Assembly (NCBI GenBank): GCA_965247735.1
Contig: CBDFHN010000002.1
Location: 3,286,001 to 3,350,000, forward strand
Origin: JAOXRU01 sp965247735
Lineage (GTDB): Bacteria; Bacteroidota; Bacteroidia; Flavobacteriales; Flavobacteriaceae
DNA length: 64,000 nt
Direction: 5' to 3'
Positions 44,110-53,522 of this stretch are shown here, in pieces (position 1 is the first letter of the stretch; every line of letters starts with the position of its first letter). The notes beneath the pieces are model-generated. The model saw only the letters and a program-made list of their open reading frames with translations, had not been told where the DNA came from and made no database searches. The position numbers and the translations under genes are program-made.

Positions 44110-44442
44110 TTACTTGTCTATTGATTTGATAAAGGCGTTTAACATTTTACTTTCTTCTGTTATTAAAAACTGAATTTTATCAAACTTCTCAGTAGTAATA
44201 AAATTTAATTCTTTGGCTATAATTATTTGAGTTTCAAGCTCCATTAGAGATCCTCTCGAATATTTTATAAATTGTATATAGCTTTTAGTGTAATTTCTTC
44301 CCCATCCTTCCGCTATATTAGAAGGAATCGATATGGAAGCTCTTTTCATTTGACTTTGCAAGCCATATATTTCATCTTTTGGAATATCCTTACATATTAG
44401 ATAGATTTCTTTGACAATTTGTATGCCTTTTTGCCAGATCAA
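44110..44442 (-). CDS. Four-helix-bundle (23S rRNA-intervening-sequence type) protein, start region doubtful
   Basis: The protein shows the family's hallmark KRASISIPSNIAEGWGR, then YIQFIKYSRGSLMELETQI and FDKIQFLITEES. Its function is unknown; related genes occur inside intervening sequences of rRNA and as stray inserts. The frame given starts at TTG 44442. Upstream in the same frame IETYKDLL is still coded, which belongs to the normal N-terminus, but the natural ATG at 44471 is out of frame by one base in an A run. So either TTG is used or the gene has lost its start. It sits between sdhA and sdhB, flanked by inverted repeats. Confidence 0.85.
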   Translation of the reverse strand: MIWQKGIQIVKEIYLICKDIPKDEIYGLQSQMKRASISIPSNIAEGWGRNYTKSYIQFIKYSRGSLMELETQIIIAKELNFITTEKFDKIQFLITEESKMLNAFIKSIDK

Positions 44443-44486
44443 TAAATCTTTATATGTTTCTATTTTCCCATCTAGTTGTCTAGTGG

Positions 44487-44502
44487 CTTTTGCCTATTGG
44501 CT
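44487..44502 (-). repeat. Right inverted repeat of the insertion in sdhAB
   Basis: CTTTTGCCTATTGGCT pairs perfectly with 44093-44108 and lies 7 bp before the sdhA stop codon region. Confidence 0.92.
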
Positions 44503-44508
44503 AGACTA

Positions 44509-46524
44509 CTATTTATAACTTCTTTGTTTTAATTCAATATCGTTAAACTCCAATTGCTCTTTGTGTAAAACAGCATCCGAAGGTTCTCCTTTATATTCCC
44601 AAGCAGCCACATATGCGTAATCCTTATCATTACGTTTTGCTTCTCCTTTTTGCAATCCATCTAGTTCTACAGACTCTTCACGGAAATGTCCTCCACAAGA
44701 CTCGTTTCTTTCTAAAGCATCCTTTGCAAAAAGCTCACCTAATTCTAAGAAATCTGCTACCCTTCCTGCTTTTTCAAGCTCAGGATTCATCTCATTAGAT
44801 CCTCCAGGAACAGTTACTTCTTTCCAGAACTCTTCACGGATAGCTTTTATCTCTGAAATAGCTTCTTTTAAACTCTTTTCATTTCTTGCCATCCCTACTT
44901 TATCCCACATTACTTTTCCAAGACGTTTGTGAAAATGGTCAACAGATTTTGTTCCTTTATTATTGATAAAGAAATCAACTTTATCTTTTACTTCTTTTTC
45001 TGCAGCATCAAATTCTGGAGTATCAGTTGGTATTTTACCAGTTCTAATGTCATTAGATAGGTAATGACCAATAGTATAAGGTAGTACAAAGTACCCATCT
45101 GCCAATCCTTGCATTAATGCCGAAGCACCAAGTCTGTTAGCACCATGGTCAGAGAAATTTGCTTCCCCAATACAGTACAATCCTTCAACTGTCGTCATTA
45201 AGTTATAATCTACCCATACACCACCCATTGTATAGTGGGTTGCTGGATATATCATCATTGGTGTTTTGTATGGATCTTCATCAACGATTTTCTCATACAT
45301 TTGAAATAGGTTACCATATTTTGCTTTAACAATAGCGGTACCTAATTCTATAATTTTTGAGTCAGATGCATTTTTTACACCTTGAATCTTAGCTTGTTCT
45401 TTTCCGTATCTGGCAATGGCGGATTTAAAATCTAAATAAACAGCTTCTCCAGTTTCATTAACTCCATAACCAGCATCACAACGTTCTTTAGCAGCTCTTG
45501 AAGCTACATCACGAGGAACAAGGTTACCAAATGCTGGATAACGTCTTTCCAAGTAATAATCTCTTTCATCTTCGGTCAATTCGGTAGGTTTTTTACGACC
45601 TTCTCTAATTGCCATTACATCTTCCATGTTTTTTGGCACCCAAATACGACCATCATTACGTAAAGATTCCGACATCAAGGTCAATTTTGATTGGTAATCT
45701 CCAGAACGTGGAATACATGTTGGGTGAATCTGTGTATAACAAGGATTAGCAAAATATGCTCCTTTTTTGTGAATCTTCCAAGCTGCAGTAGCATTAGATC
45801 CCATTGCATTGGTAGATAAGAAATATACATTCCCATATCCTCCAGTAGCAATAACTACAGCATGAGCAGAATGGCGCTCAATTTCTCCAGTTACTAAGTT
45901 ACGTGCAATAATACCACGAGCCTTACCATCAACCTTTACTACATCTAGCATTTCGTGACGGTTATACATCTCTATTTTACCACGAGCAATCTGACGATTC
46001 ATTGCAGAATATGCTCCTAATAAAAGTTGTTGTCCTGTTTGTCCTTTGGCATAAAAAGTACGAGATACTAAAACACCACCAAAAGAACGGTTGTCTAAAA
46101 GACCACCATAATCACGCGCAAAAGGTACCCCTTGTGCAACACACTGGTCAATAATATTAGCAGAAACTTCTGCTAAACGATATACATTAGCTTCTCTAGA
46201 TCTGTAATCTCCTCCTTTTACCGTATCGTAAAACAATCGGTAAAAAGAATCTCCATCTCCTTGGTAATTTTTTGCAGCATTGATTCCTCCCTGTGCAGCA
46301 ATAGAGTGTGCTCTACGTGGAGAATCTTGATAAGCAAATGCCTTAACATTATAACCCAACTCTGCTAAGGTAGCAGCAGCCGAACCACCAGCTAATCCAG
46401 TACCAACAACAATAACGTCGATTAAACGTTTGTTGGCAGGGTTAACTAAGTCAATTTTGTCTTTATATGTTTTCCATTTGTCCTTTAACGGGCCTCCTGG
46501 TACTTTTGAATCTAATATAGACAT
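44509..46524 (-). CDS. sdhA: Succinate dehydrogenase/fumarate reductase flavoprotein subunit
   Basis: The 671-residue subunit has the dinucleotide-binding start VGTGLAGGSAAATLAE and the FAD-linking histidine segment RAHSIAAQGGINAAKNY. Catalytic parts include HPTCIPRSGDYQSKLTLMSE and HYTMGGVWVDYN, and HGANRLGASALMQGLADGYF binds the FAD. It oxidises succinate to fumarate, or the reverse. It follows sdhC by 15 bp. Its length suits the Bacteroidota type. Confidence 0.97.
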   Translation of the reverse strand: MSILDSKVPGGPLKDKWKTYKDKIDLVNPANKRLIDVIVVGTGLAGGSAAATLAELGYNVKAFAYQDSPRRAHSIAAQGGINAAKNYQGDGDSFYRLFYDTVKGGDYRSREANVYRLAEVSANIIDQCVAQGVPFARDYGGLLDNRSFGGVLVSRTFYAKGQTGQQLLLGAYSAMNRQIARGKIEMYNRHEMLDVVKVDGKARGIIARNLVTGEIERHSAHAVVIATGGYGNVYFLSTNAMGSNATAAWKIHKKGAYFANPCYTQIHPTCIPRSGDYQSKLTLMSESLRNDGRIWVPKNMEDVMAIREGRKKPTELTEDERDYYLERRYPAFGNLVPRDVASRAAKERCDAGYGVNETGEAVYLDFKSAIARYGKEQAKIQGVKNASDSKIIELGTAIVKAKYGNLFQMYEKIVDEDPYKTPMMIYPATHYTMGGVWVDYNLMTTVEGLYCIGEANFSDHGANRLGASALMQGLADGYFVLPYTIGHYLSNDIRTGKIPTDTPEFDAAEKEVKDKVDFFINNKGTKSVDHFHKRLGKVMWDKVGMARNEKSLKEAISEIKAIREEFWKEVTVPGGSNEMNPELEKAGRVADFLELGELFAKDALERNESCGGHFREESVELDGLQKGEAKRNDKDYAYVAAWEYKGEPSDAVLHKEQLEFNDIELKQRSYK

Positions 46525-46539
46525 AAGTATATGGTGTTA

Positions 46540-47217
46540 TTAATGGTTAAAATGGTGAAATAAAGCTATGAAAACGAATCCTAATGGAATTAAGATTGCA
46601 TAAGCTGTTCCGAAACCTTTTATACCTCTTGTGAATTTATTATTTGCACCCATCGACTGAAATGCAGAGTTGAAACCGTGTAATAAGTGTAATGCTAACA
46701 AAACAAATGCTAATACATATATTCCTACTCTAACTGGGTTTACAAACTTGTGTTGTAATTCTGTAAAATATCTAAAACCTTCTTCTCCTGGTAAAACACC
46801 AGACCAATCACCATCGATAAACTTGGTTTTAATCTCAGGAAACCAAAAATCATAAAAATGAAGTCCCATAAAGGCAAGTATTGCAAGTCCACTATAGATC
46901 ATATTTCTACTCATCCAAGATGAATTAGCACCACCATTATTTTGCGCATAACTTACCGCTCTTGCATTGTGGTTTTTTAACTCTAGAATGAAGCCCATAA
47001 TAAAGTGAAAAATAACTCCAAATAATAATACAGGTTGCATCACAAATTGTATTACTGGATTTGTTCCCATAAAATGTGATACCTCATTAAAGGTGTCAGG
47101 ACTGAAAACAGATAAGAGATTAATGGCAAAATGCTGTAAAAGAAAAAACATTAAGAAAAAAGCAGAAAGCGCCATTGCATACTTTCTACCTATTGAAGAT
47201 TTAAAAAATCCACTCAT
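46540..47217 (-). CDS. sdhC: Succinate dehydrogenase cytochrome b subunit
   Basis: The 225-residue membrane protein has five hydrophobic helices with histidines placed for two hemes b (LLQHF, IFHFIMG, GLHFYDF, ALHLLHGF). This fits the single-subunit anchor of type B succinate:quinone oxidoreductases. It passes electrons to or from menaquinone. It is the first gene of the operon and has a well-formed promoter upstream. Confidence 0.95.
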   Translation of the reverse strand: MSGFFKSSIGRKYAMALSAFFLMFFLLQHFAINLLSVFSPDTFNEVSHFMGTNPVIQFVMQPVLLFGVIFHFIMGFILELKNHNARAVSYAQNNGGANSSWMSRNMIYSGLAILAFMGLHFYDFWFPEIKTKFIDGDWSGVLPGEEGFRYFTELQHKFVNPVRVGIYVLAFVLLALHLLHGFNSAFQSMGANNKFTRGIKGFGTAYAILIPLGFVFIALFHHFNH

Positions 47218-47237
47218 TTTTTTTTATTTAGTAGCAG

Positions 47238-47269
47238 CAAAAATACTTTACATCACCATTTATAGCAAA
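47238..47269 (-). promoter_or_regulatory. sdhCAB promoter (TTTG - 20 bp - TATTTTTG)
   Basis: On the minus strand TTTG (47269-47266) and TATTTTTG (47245-47238) are 20 bp apart, the Bacteroidota -33/-7 arrangement. The -7 box ends 20 bp before the sdhC ATG. Confidence 0.8.
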
Positions 47270-47364
47270 CTTTAGGAGGTTTTTCTATTCTAATTTAGAA
47301 TGACTATAAGAAAAGGTGGTTGTTGCAACTGTATTTTTCGAAATCGTTTTAGATTTTTCTTGAA

Positions 47365-48447
47365 TTAGGTATTCAACCAATTTTTGAACTCGGCAGCTTT
47401 ATTTTTACTAATTATAATTTCAATATCGGAATTGGGTGCCACTACTATTTTTAATTGATTTTTTCCATATTTTAGAATTTTATTAATGGCAATTATGGAG
47501 ATGATAAATTGCCTATTTGCTCTAAAAAAATGGTGAGAGTCTAGGTTTTTGTAGATTTCTTCTAGACTAGTGTTGCTATGTGATAACTTGTTATCAATGC
47601 TCTTAATATAGGTTATGGCATTTTCCGTATATACATATGCAATATCTGTTGTCGCTAATGGTACAAGCTCGTTTCTATAATAGGTTAATATTCGTTTTTT
47701 CTCATTGCTGTTATTTCTAGCTTTTTTCTCGTTTAGCGCAGTCAAGTCTTTTTTGGAAAGCTTTAATAGTTCATCAGTAAGTCTTATATTTTTATTTTCA
47801 AGTTGATTCTCATATTTGCTACCTACTATTCGTATCAAAAAGAAGGATAAAAAAACAATGATACTTCCTGTAATAAAGTTTGCGATAATAAATGTGTTTC
47901 GCAGCCCATTTATCTCTTCATTTATTTTACTAACGTTAGCATGTGCGGCAATAATCCAATCTGAATTATTTACTGGGTGAACATATATGATTTCAGAAGC
48001 TTTTTTTTTGTTTGTAAATTCTCTAAGACCACCGCCTTCTTTATTGTTTTTAAGATAATAGTAGAAATCTTTTGTAGTGTTATTTGAGTTTATCTCAGAG
48101 ACATAAGACTCATCAAGTTTAATGATACTTCCTATTTTTCTTCTATTTGGATGGCAAATTTCCTTTCCAGTAATATCGAACATGCAGAGGAAACCCAGTT
48201 CCGTATTTGTGTTTTCAATACTGCTTTGTATGTTGCTAATTAATGTTTCTTTAGAAATGCCATTTGTAATTTGTGAAGCGATTAAACCAGCCATTTCTTT
48301 TGCTTCCCTTTTACTAGCTGTAATTTGGTTTTTAAGCAGCCGATTCATGCTCGCTTCTAATAAATAATTCATGCCTAGATACTCAATAGAGAACACTACA
48401 ATTAGTAACGATAGAAAAGTAAAAAGATATAGTTTGTCTTTTTTCAT
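47365..48447 (-). CDS. Membrane-anchored LytTR transcription regulator with periplasmic sensor domain
   Basis: The 360-residue protein has a membrane helix at 7-29 and an extracytoplasmic Cache-like sensor (about 35-183, LGFLCMFDITGKEICHPN and SEIIYVHPVNNSDWIIAAHA). A second helix lies at 186-208, then a coiled coil, then a LytTR DNA-binding domain (about 260-360, IAYVYTENAITYIKSIDN and FFRANRQFIISI). Sensor and DNA-binding parts are one chain, so it should act from the membrane without a phosphorelay. It is divergent from a lipoprotein gene (168-bp gap), a probable target. Confidence 0.87.
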   Translation of the reverse strand: MKKDKLYLFTFLSLLIVVFSIEYLGMNYLLEASMNRLLKNQITASKREAKEMAGLIASQITNGISKETLISNIQSSIENTNTELGFLCMFDITGKEICHPNRRKIGSIIKLDESYVSEINSNNTTKDFYYYLKNNKEGGGLREFTNKKKASEIIYVHPVNNSDWIIAAHANVSKINEEINGLRNTFIIANFITGSIIVFLSFFLIRIVGSKYENQLENKNIRLTDELLKLSKKDLTALNEKKARNNSNEKKRILTYYRNELVPLATTDIAYVYTENAITYIKSIDNKLSHSNTSLEEIYKNLDSHHFFRANRQFIISIIAINKILKYGKNQLKIVVAPNSDIEIIISKNKAAEFKNWLNT

Positions 48448-48615
48448 ATCTAGTAAAGCTACAAAATTCTTATAAGAGAAAGTGCTATTTTATTTACGCT
48501 TAACTGTTATTTTTCCCTTTTAGAGTTCTGATTTCCCCTCTGACAATTGTTAATGTGTTGATTTAGAAATTATAATTGTTTTTTTAGGCTAACAAATCTT
48601 TAAACACGAAATGAA

Positions 48616-49458
48616 ATGATTAAAAAAACTTTTTACTTTATTGGAGCATTATTTTTGATTTTACAATCTTGTGATTCCGATGATGATACCACGACTGTAC
48701 TTACTGAGACCGTAAAACTAGCAGCGAATAATACCCATGGAAATATACTTACCGATACTGATGGTAAATCATTATACTTTTTTTCTTTGGATCACCAAGA
48801 AGCCGCTTCTTGTGTAGATGATTGTGTTACTAATTGGCCTATTTTTTATACAGAAAAATTAGTCTTACCAGAAGGATTGCTGGCTACAGATTTCGCTTCA
48901 ATTGTAAGGTCTGACGGAAAAAAGCAAAGTACATATAAAGGATGGCCTTTGTATTATTTTGTAAATGATGAGACTGCAGGGGATACTAATGGTGATAATA
49001 TAGGTAATGTTTGGTTTATTGCTAAGCCAGATTATGTATTGATGTATGTAAAAGCACAATTGATAGGAAAGGGAGAAAGTGATGAAGATGTAAATTACAA
49101 AAGTGATTATTCGCTTGGAGAGGAATTAACTCCTTATTTAACAGATGCCCTAGGCAATACTATTTATACGTTTATAAATGACAAGAAGGATAAAAACAAT
49201 TTTACTAGTGAAGATTTTTCTAATAATGGAGTTTGGCCGATTTTTCATGTAGAATTGGGGAGTATACCAAGTGTTTTAGATGCTAACGATTTTAATGTTA
49301 TTGATGTACATGGGCAATCGCAACTTACTTATAAGGGTTGGCCATTATATTATTTTGGTGCCGATATGGTTAGGGGAGATAATTATGGGATTAATTTTCC
49401 TGCTCCTGGTGTTTGGCCAATTGCTAATACAGAGACAATATGGGCAGTAGAAAATTAA
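48616..49458 (+). CDS. Lipoprotein with two secreted-repeat (PF03640-like) units
   Basis: A lipoprotein signal (LILQSC, Cys19) is followed by two copies of the COG4315 type repeat. The first is DTDGKSLYFFSLD, CVDDCVTNWPIFY and TYKGWPLYYFVNDE; the second is DALGNTIYTFIND, NNGVWPIFHVE and TYKGWPLYYFGAD. The family is widespread and of unknown function, sometimes linked to membrane redox or stress genes. The first repeat keeps a cysteine pair that the second lacks. It is divergent from the membrane LytTR regulator. Confidence 0.87.
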   Translation: MIKKTFYFIGALFLILQSCDSDDDTTTVLTETVKLAANNTHGNILTDTDGKSLYFFSLDHQEAASCVDDCVTNWPIFYTEKLVLPEGLLATDFASIVRSDGKKQSTYKGWPLYYFVNDETAGDTNGDNIGNVWFIAKPDYVLMYVKAQLIGKGESDEDVNYKSDYSLGEELTPYLTDALGNTIYTFINDKKDKNNFTSEDFSNNGVWPIFHVELGSIPSVLDANDFNVIDVHGQSQLTYKGWPLYYFGADMVRGDNYGINFPAPGVWPIANTETIWAVEN

Positions 49459-49489
49459 TTTTTTCACTTGTTCAATCAAATCAGACCGA

Positions 49490-49518
49490 AGCCACAGTTT
49501 TCCACTGTGGCTTTTTTT
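49490..49518 (+). terminator. Rho-independent terminator
   Basis: Stem AGCCACAG/CTGTGGCT with a short loop and seven T, after the PF03640-like lipoprotein gene. Confidence 0.92.
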
Positions 49519-49597
49519 ATGATTTCAATTAAAAATTTGTGATTGGAAAATGAATTCAACTAATATTTTTTTTCAATACTCAAAAACAGCTAGTTAA

Positions 49598-49626
49598 AAC
49601 GTTGAATGTCTTAATGAAACGTTAAT
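49598..49626 (+). promoter_or_regulatory. Possible LytTR operator: AACGTTGAA and AACGTTAAT in direct repeat
   Basis: Two 9-bp direct repeats with an AACGTT core lie 20 bp apart (start to start), close to two helical turns. This resembles the tandem sites bound by LytTR-domain proteins. It lies 68 bp before the GLPGLI gene. Confidence 0.4.
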
Positions 49627-49693
49627 TTTTTACAGTTAGATAAACCTTTGTTTGTTTGTATGGTCTTATAAAAAACCACTTACAAACAGCAAA

Positions 49694-50524
49694 ATGAGAC
49701 AATTAGGGATGTTATTTATTGTGTTATTGATTAGTATTAACGCACAAGCGCAAACTTTCCAAGGGAAAGCGGTATACGAGAGCAAAACACAGATAGATTT
49801 TGATTTCTCAGGAATGAAGGTTCCTGAAGATCGAAAACAAGAAATGATGGAACGAATGAAAAAGGCAGGAGAGCGTACTTTTATCCTGGACTTTAATGCA
49901 ACAGAATCTATATATAAAGAGGAAGAAAAATTAGAACAACCTGGGGCAAGAGGAGGTAGAGGAAGGCGATTTGGAATGTTGATGGGAGACTCTAGTGATC
50001 TTTATAAAAACACTAAAGAAGGTACATATAAGAGTAAAAAAGATTTGTATGGAAAAATATTCTTAGTAGAAGATAACCTTTACAACTACGAATGGAAAAT
50101 GACAGCAGAAACACGAAAAATAGGAAATTATACTGCCTATAAAGCTACTGCAACAAAACTTATTAAGAGACCAAATATCAAGGCTCTTTTTTCAAGAGGT
50201 GATGATAAAAAGGAAAAGAAAGAAGTATTTATAGAAAAAGAAGTTGAAGTCGTAGTGTGGTATACTCCAGAAATACCAGTAAGTAATGGCCCTCAAGATT
50301 ATTATGGTTTGCCAGGATTAATTTTAGAGGTTAGTGATGATACGACTACAATATTATGTTCCAAAATAGTATTAAATGCTAAAGAGAAGGTGGCAATAGC
50401 AGCGCCTAGAAAAGGAAAAAAAGTATCTCAGAAAGAATTTGATGAAATTTCTCAAAAGAAAACAAAAGAGATGAGAGAGGTTTTTAGGAATAGAAGGGGA
50501 AGAGGAGGGAATAGAAGGGGTTAA
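49694..50524 (+). CDS. GLPGLI-family protein
   Basis: I start it at ATG 49694, which gives a signal peptide (MLFIVLLISINAQA-QT). The family motif is present as YYGLPGLILEV (about residue 203). The N-terminal strand segment FQGKAVYESKTQIDFD and VWYTPEIPVSNGPQ are also typical. Two Arg/Gly-rich stretches (GARGGRGRRFG and the end RNRRGRGGNRRG) are unusual. GLPGLI proteins are of unknown function and commonly precede outer-membrane receptor genes, as here. Confidence 0.92.
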   Translation: MRQLGMLFIVLLISINAQAQTFQGKAVYESKTQIDFDFSGMKVPEDRKQEMMERMKKAGERTFILDFNATESIYKEEEKLEQPGARGGRGRRFGMLMGDSSDLYKNTKEGTYKSKKDLYGKIFLVEDNLYNYEWKMTAETRKIGNYTAYKATATKLIKRPNIKALFSRGDDKKEKKEVFIEKEVEVVVWYTPEIPVSNGPQDYYGLPGLILEVSDDTTTILCSKIVLNAKEKVAIAAPRKGKKVSQKEFDEISQKKTKEMREVFRNRRGRGGNRRG

Positions 50525-50825
50525 GGTTTTTAGTAATTTTTTGCTACTTAAATGCTAGCAATCTCATTCTTTTTGATCTCTTATTTACACTTAGTTTCCC
50601 TAAACCTATTTTGATATTTAAAGTCACTTTTTTCAGAAACATGTCTCTAATCCCTTGATTGAAATTGTTAATTCTTGAAATGAATTAATCCTGTAAAACA
50701 GGCGTGTGACCATTAAAAAACAACAAACTATAAACACCTGAAACATTCAGGCATAAGGGTTTCAACATCCAATAGTGATGATTGATATCCATACGCTATA
50801 CAACCGATCTAATAATATAATAGAT
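50525..50825. other. Intergenic region between the GLPGLI and receptor genes
   Basis: It contains one small perfect palindrome (CCTGAA aca TTCAGG at 50737-50751) but no terminator with a T run. A promoter for the receptor gene is likely but not identifiable. Confidence 0.4.
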
Positions 50826-53522
50826 ATGAAACAATTTTTATTTTTCTCCTTTTTTCTTGTTATAAGTACAATTCAGGCTCAAGAAATTAAGCTAAATGGT
50901 ACTGTAAAAGACAGTATTGGTATCGGAATAGAGATGGCCAATGTAATTGCAATTAATATGGAGACTAAGGTTTTGGAGTCTTTTGGAATTACAAACCATA
51001 AAGGATTGTTTAAGCTTGCATTAAAAACAGACAATAGGTATCAGATAAGAGTTAGCTATATCGGTTTTAAAACCGAAGAATTTGTAATTACAGCTCCTGG
51101 TGAAAGTTTTGAAAAAGAAATTAGATTACAAGAAGAAACCAATCAATTAGAAGGTGTTGAAGTTACTTATGAGATTCCAGTTTCCATTAAAGGAGATACT
51201 ATTGTTTACAATACTGATTCGTTTATTACAGGAACTGAAAGAAAGCTAAAAGATGTATTGGAAAACTTACCTGGGGTAGAGATTAATGATGATGGAGAAA
51301 TAGAGATAGAAGGAAAAACTGTTTCTAAAGTGATGGTAGAGGGTAAAGATTTTTTTGATGGAGATACTAAAATAGCGGTAGAGAATATCCCAGCAAATGC
51401 GTTGGATAAAATTGAAGTATTGCGAAACTTCAATGAAGTGTCTCAAATGAAAGGTATCACAAACGATACCGATAATGTTGCTATAAATATCAGGTTAAAG
51501 GAAGGGAAGAAGAATTTTTGGTTTGGAGAAGTAACAGCTGGTTACGGTCCAGATAATAAATACCTTGCGCATCCAAAATTGTTTTATTACAGTCCAAAAT
51601 ACAGTATCAATATTATTACAGACCTTAATAATATAGGAGAGGTTCCGTTTACAAGAAGAGATTATCGTAATTTCTCGGGAGGATTTAATAATATTTCTAG
51701 AAGAGGTGGAAGCTCGGTAAATTTAGGAAGTGATGCCATAGGTTTATCAACTACTCAGAACAATAGAGCAAAAGATATTGATACAAAATTTGCAGCAGTA
51801 AATTTTAGCTATTCACCAATAAAAACCTGGGATATTAGTGGTTTTGGGATTTATTCTTATACTGGAACAATAATGGAAGAGCAGGCAAATACACTATATA
51901 ATGTAACAGGAGTAGAAGAAGACGCATTAACTAAAACCGATCAGAGTGTAAAACTAGGAATGGTAAAATTTAGCTCCTTGTACAAACCTAATGCTAATCT
52001 TCAAGTGGATTATGACATATTGTTAAAAATGTCTGATGACGAAGAGGCGGTAGATGTATTGTCTGTGATAGCAGATCAGAGTGATAATGTTAACCAGTTA
52101 AAACAGCAAAAGCCCTTATCGGTTAATCAAAATTTTACGCTTTATTATACCTTAAATGATAAACATATTTTTGCAGCTGCGGCTCAATATACCTATCAAG
52201 ATGAAGATCCGTTTTATAGCACAATCAGAGAAGAATTTGCTTTTGTTAACCTGTTTCCTGTTGATGAAAATCAATCTAACTACAATAGCAATCAAAATAA
52301 AAAGACAGTAACGAATAAACTAGATGTAAAAGTTGATTATTACTATGTTACTGGGCCTAAAAGCAATCTTAATTTTACCTTAGGAACTACACAGAGTAAA
52401 CAGGACTTTAGCTCTTCTATTTTTCAAATTCTCGATGATGAAACAGAATTAACTTTTACTGGTGATGATTTTATAAATGATGTAAGTTATAAGGTTTCTG
52501 ATGTTTATGGGGCTTTTCATTATAAGGTTATTAGTGGAATATTCACCTTTAACCCTGGACTAACCTTACACCAATTTAAAACTACCAACACCCAATTGGG
52601 TAATACGGTTACTGATAATTTAACATCACTTTTACCAGATATGTATGTTAATGTTCAGCTTAAAAAATCTGAGAATCTAAGATTTACCTATAGAATGGCA
52701 AGGTCATTTACTGATATAAATAAATTTGCCAAGGCCTATGTAATTAATAACTATAACTCGGTTTATAGTGGAAATAGAGATTTGGAAAGTGCTCTTAGCC
52801 ATAATCTTTCTTTAAACTTTTTTAGTTTCAATATGTTTAATTTCACCAATATCTCAGGTAATGTTAGTTATATCAAAACAATTGATGCGTTAAAAAGTAA
52901 TGTGGCTACGGAAGGGATAAATAGTATAAGAACAACAATAAACTCTCCATATAATGATGAATCTTTAAGTCTTATGGGAAGATATGAGCGAACTTTTGGA
53001 AAAATAAAAGGGTCGTTTAGAGGTAATTTGTCTTGGTTCAAAACCAATAACTTGGTTCATGATCCAGCTCAAAATATAGATGTACAGCAAACCTCAGAGT
53101 CATTAACTCAAAACTATACTTTATCAATGGGCACACAATTTAAAAACACTCCAAATATTGAATTGGGATACCGCTATACCATTAATGATTATAACAATCA
53201 GAACTCTTCTAATATTTATTATACCAAGCGCCCATTTGCAAAGTTTGATACTCCCTTTTTAAAATCTTTTATTTTTACTGCTGATTATGAGTTTTATAAA
53301 TATACAGATGATAATAATACAGTCGAAAATAGTTATAGTTTTTTGGCTGCCAATCTTAACTATCAGAAAAAAGATAGTAAATGGGAGTTTGCTGTAAAAG
53401 GGATTAATTTATTAAACACTCAATTTATAAATACCAACAGAGAAACCAATTTTTATATTGCAACCACTTCTTATGAAGTGCAGCCAAGATACCTGATATT
53501 TACAGTGAAGTATAATTTATAA
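50826..53522 (+). CDS. Outer-membrane beta-barrel receptor paired with the GLPGLI protein
   Basis: From ATG 50826 (signal LFFSFFLVISTIQA-QE) the 898-residue protein has a carboxypeptidase-regulatory-like domain (about 22-100, LNGTVKDSIGIGIEMANVIA), a plug-like domain (about 120-220, LKDVLENLPGVEINDDGEIE and KVMVEGKDFFDGD) and a long barrel ending in YLIFTVKYNL. This is the TonB-receptor-like family usually found with GLPGLI genes. Ligand unknown. Its end overlaps the end of the convergent decarboxylase gene by 6 bp. Confidence 0.9.
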   Translation: MKQFLFFSFFLVISTIQAQEIKLNGTVKDSIGIGIEMANVIAINMETKVLESFGITNHKGLFKLALKTDNRYQIRVSYIGFKTEEFVITAPGESFEKEIRLQEETNQLEGVEVTYEIPVSIKGDTIVYNTDSFITGTERKLKDVLENLPGVEINDDGEIEIEGKTVSKVMVEGKDFFDGDTKIAVENIPANALDKIEVLRNFNEVSQMKGITNDTDNVAINIRLKEGKKNFWFGEVTAGYGPDNKYLAHPKLFYYSPKYSINIITDLNNIGEVPFTRRDYRNFSGGFNNISRRGGSSVNLGSDAIGLSTTQNNRAKDIDTKFAAVNFSYSPIKTWDISGFGIYSYTGTIMEEQANTLYNVTGVEEDALTKTDQSVKLGMVKFSSLYKPNANLQVDYDILLKMSDDEEAVDVLSVIADQSDNVNQLKQQKPLSVNQNFTLYYTLNDKHIFAAAAQYTYQDEDPFYSTIREEFAFVNLFPVDENQSNYNSNQNKKTVTNKLDVKVDYYYVTGPKSNLNFTLGTTQSKQDFSSSIFQILDDETELTFTGDDFINDVSYKVSDVYGAFHYKVISGIFTFNPGLTLHQFKTTNTQLGNTVTDNLTSLLPDMYVNVQLKKSENLRFTYRMARSFTDINKFAKAYVINNYNSVYSGNRDLESALSHNLSLNFFSFNMFNFTNISGNVSYIKTIDALKSNVATEGINSIRTTINSPYNDESLSLMGRYERTFGKIKGSFRGNLSWFKTNNLVHDPAQNIDVQQTSESLTQNYTLSMGTQFKNTPNIELGYRYTINDYNNQNSSNIYYTKRPFAKFDTPFLKSFIFTADYEFYKYTDDNNTVENSYSFLAANLNYQKKDSKWEFAVKGINLLNTQFINTNRETNFYIATTSYEVQPRYLIFTVKYNL

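Noticed and set aside
48448..48615. Pair AACTGTTAT / CAATTGTTA as LytTR sites between the regulator and lipoprotein genes
   Set aside because: The repeats are 42 bp apart and poorly matched, so the support is too weak to annotate.
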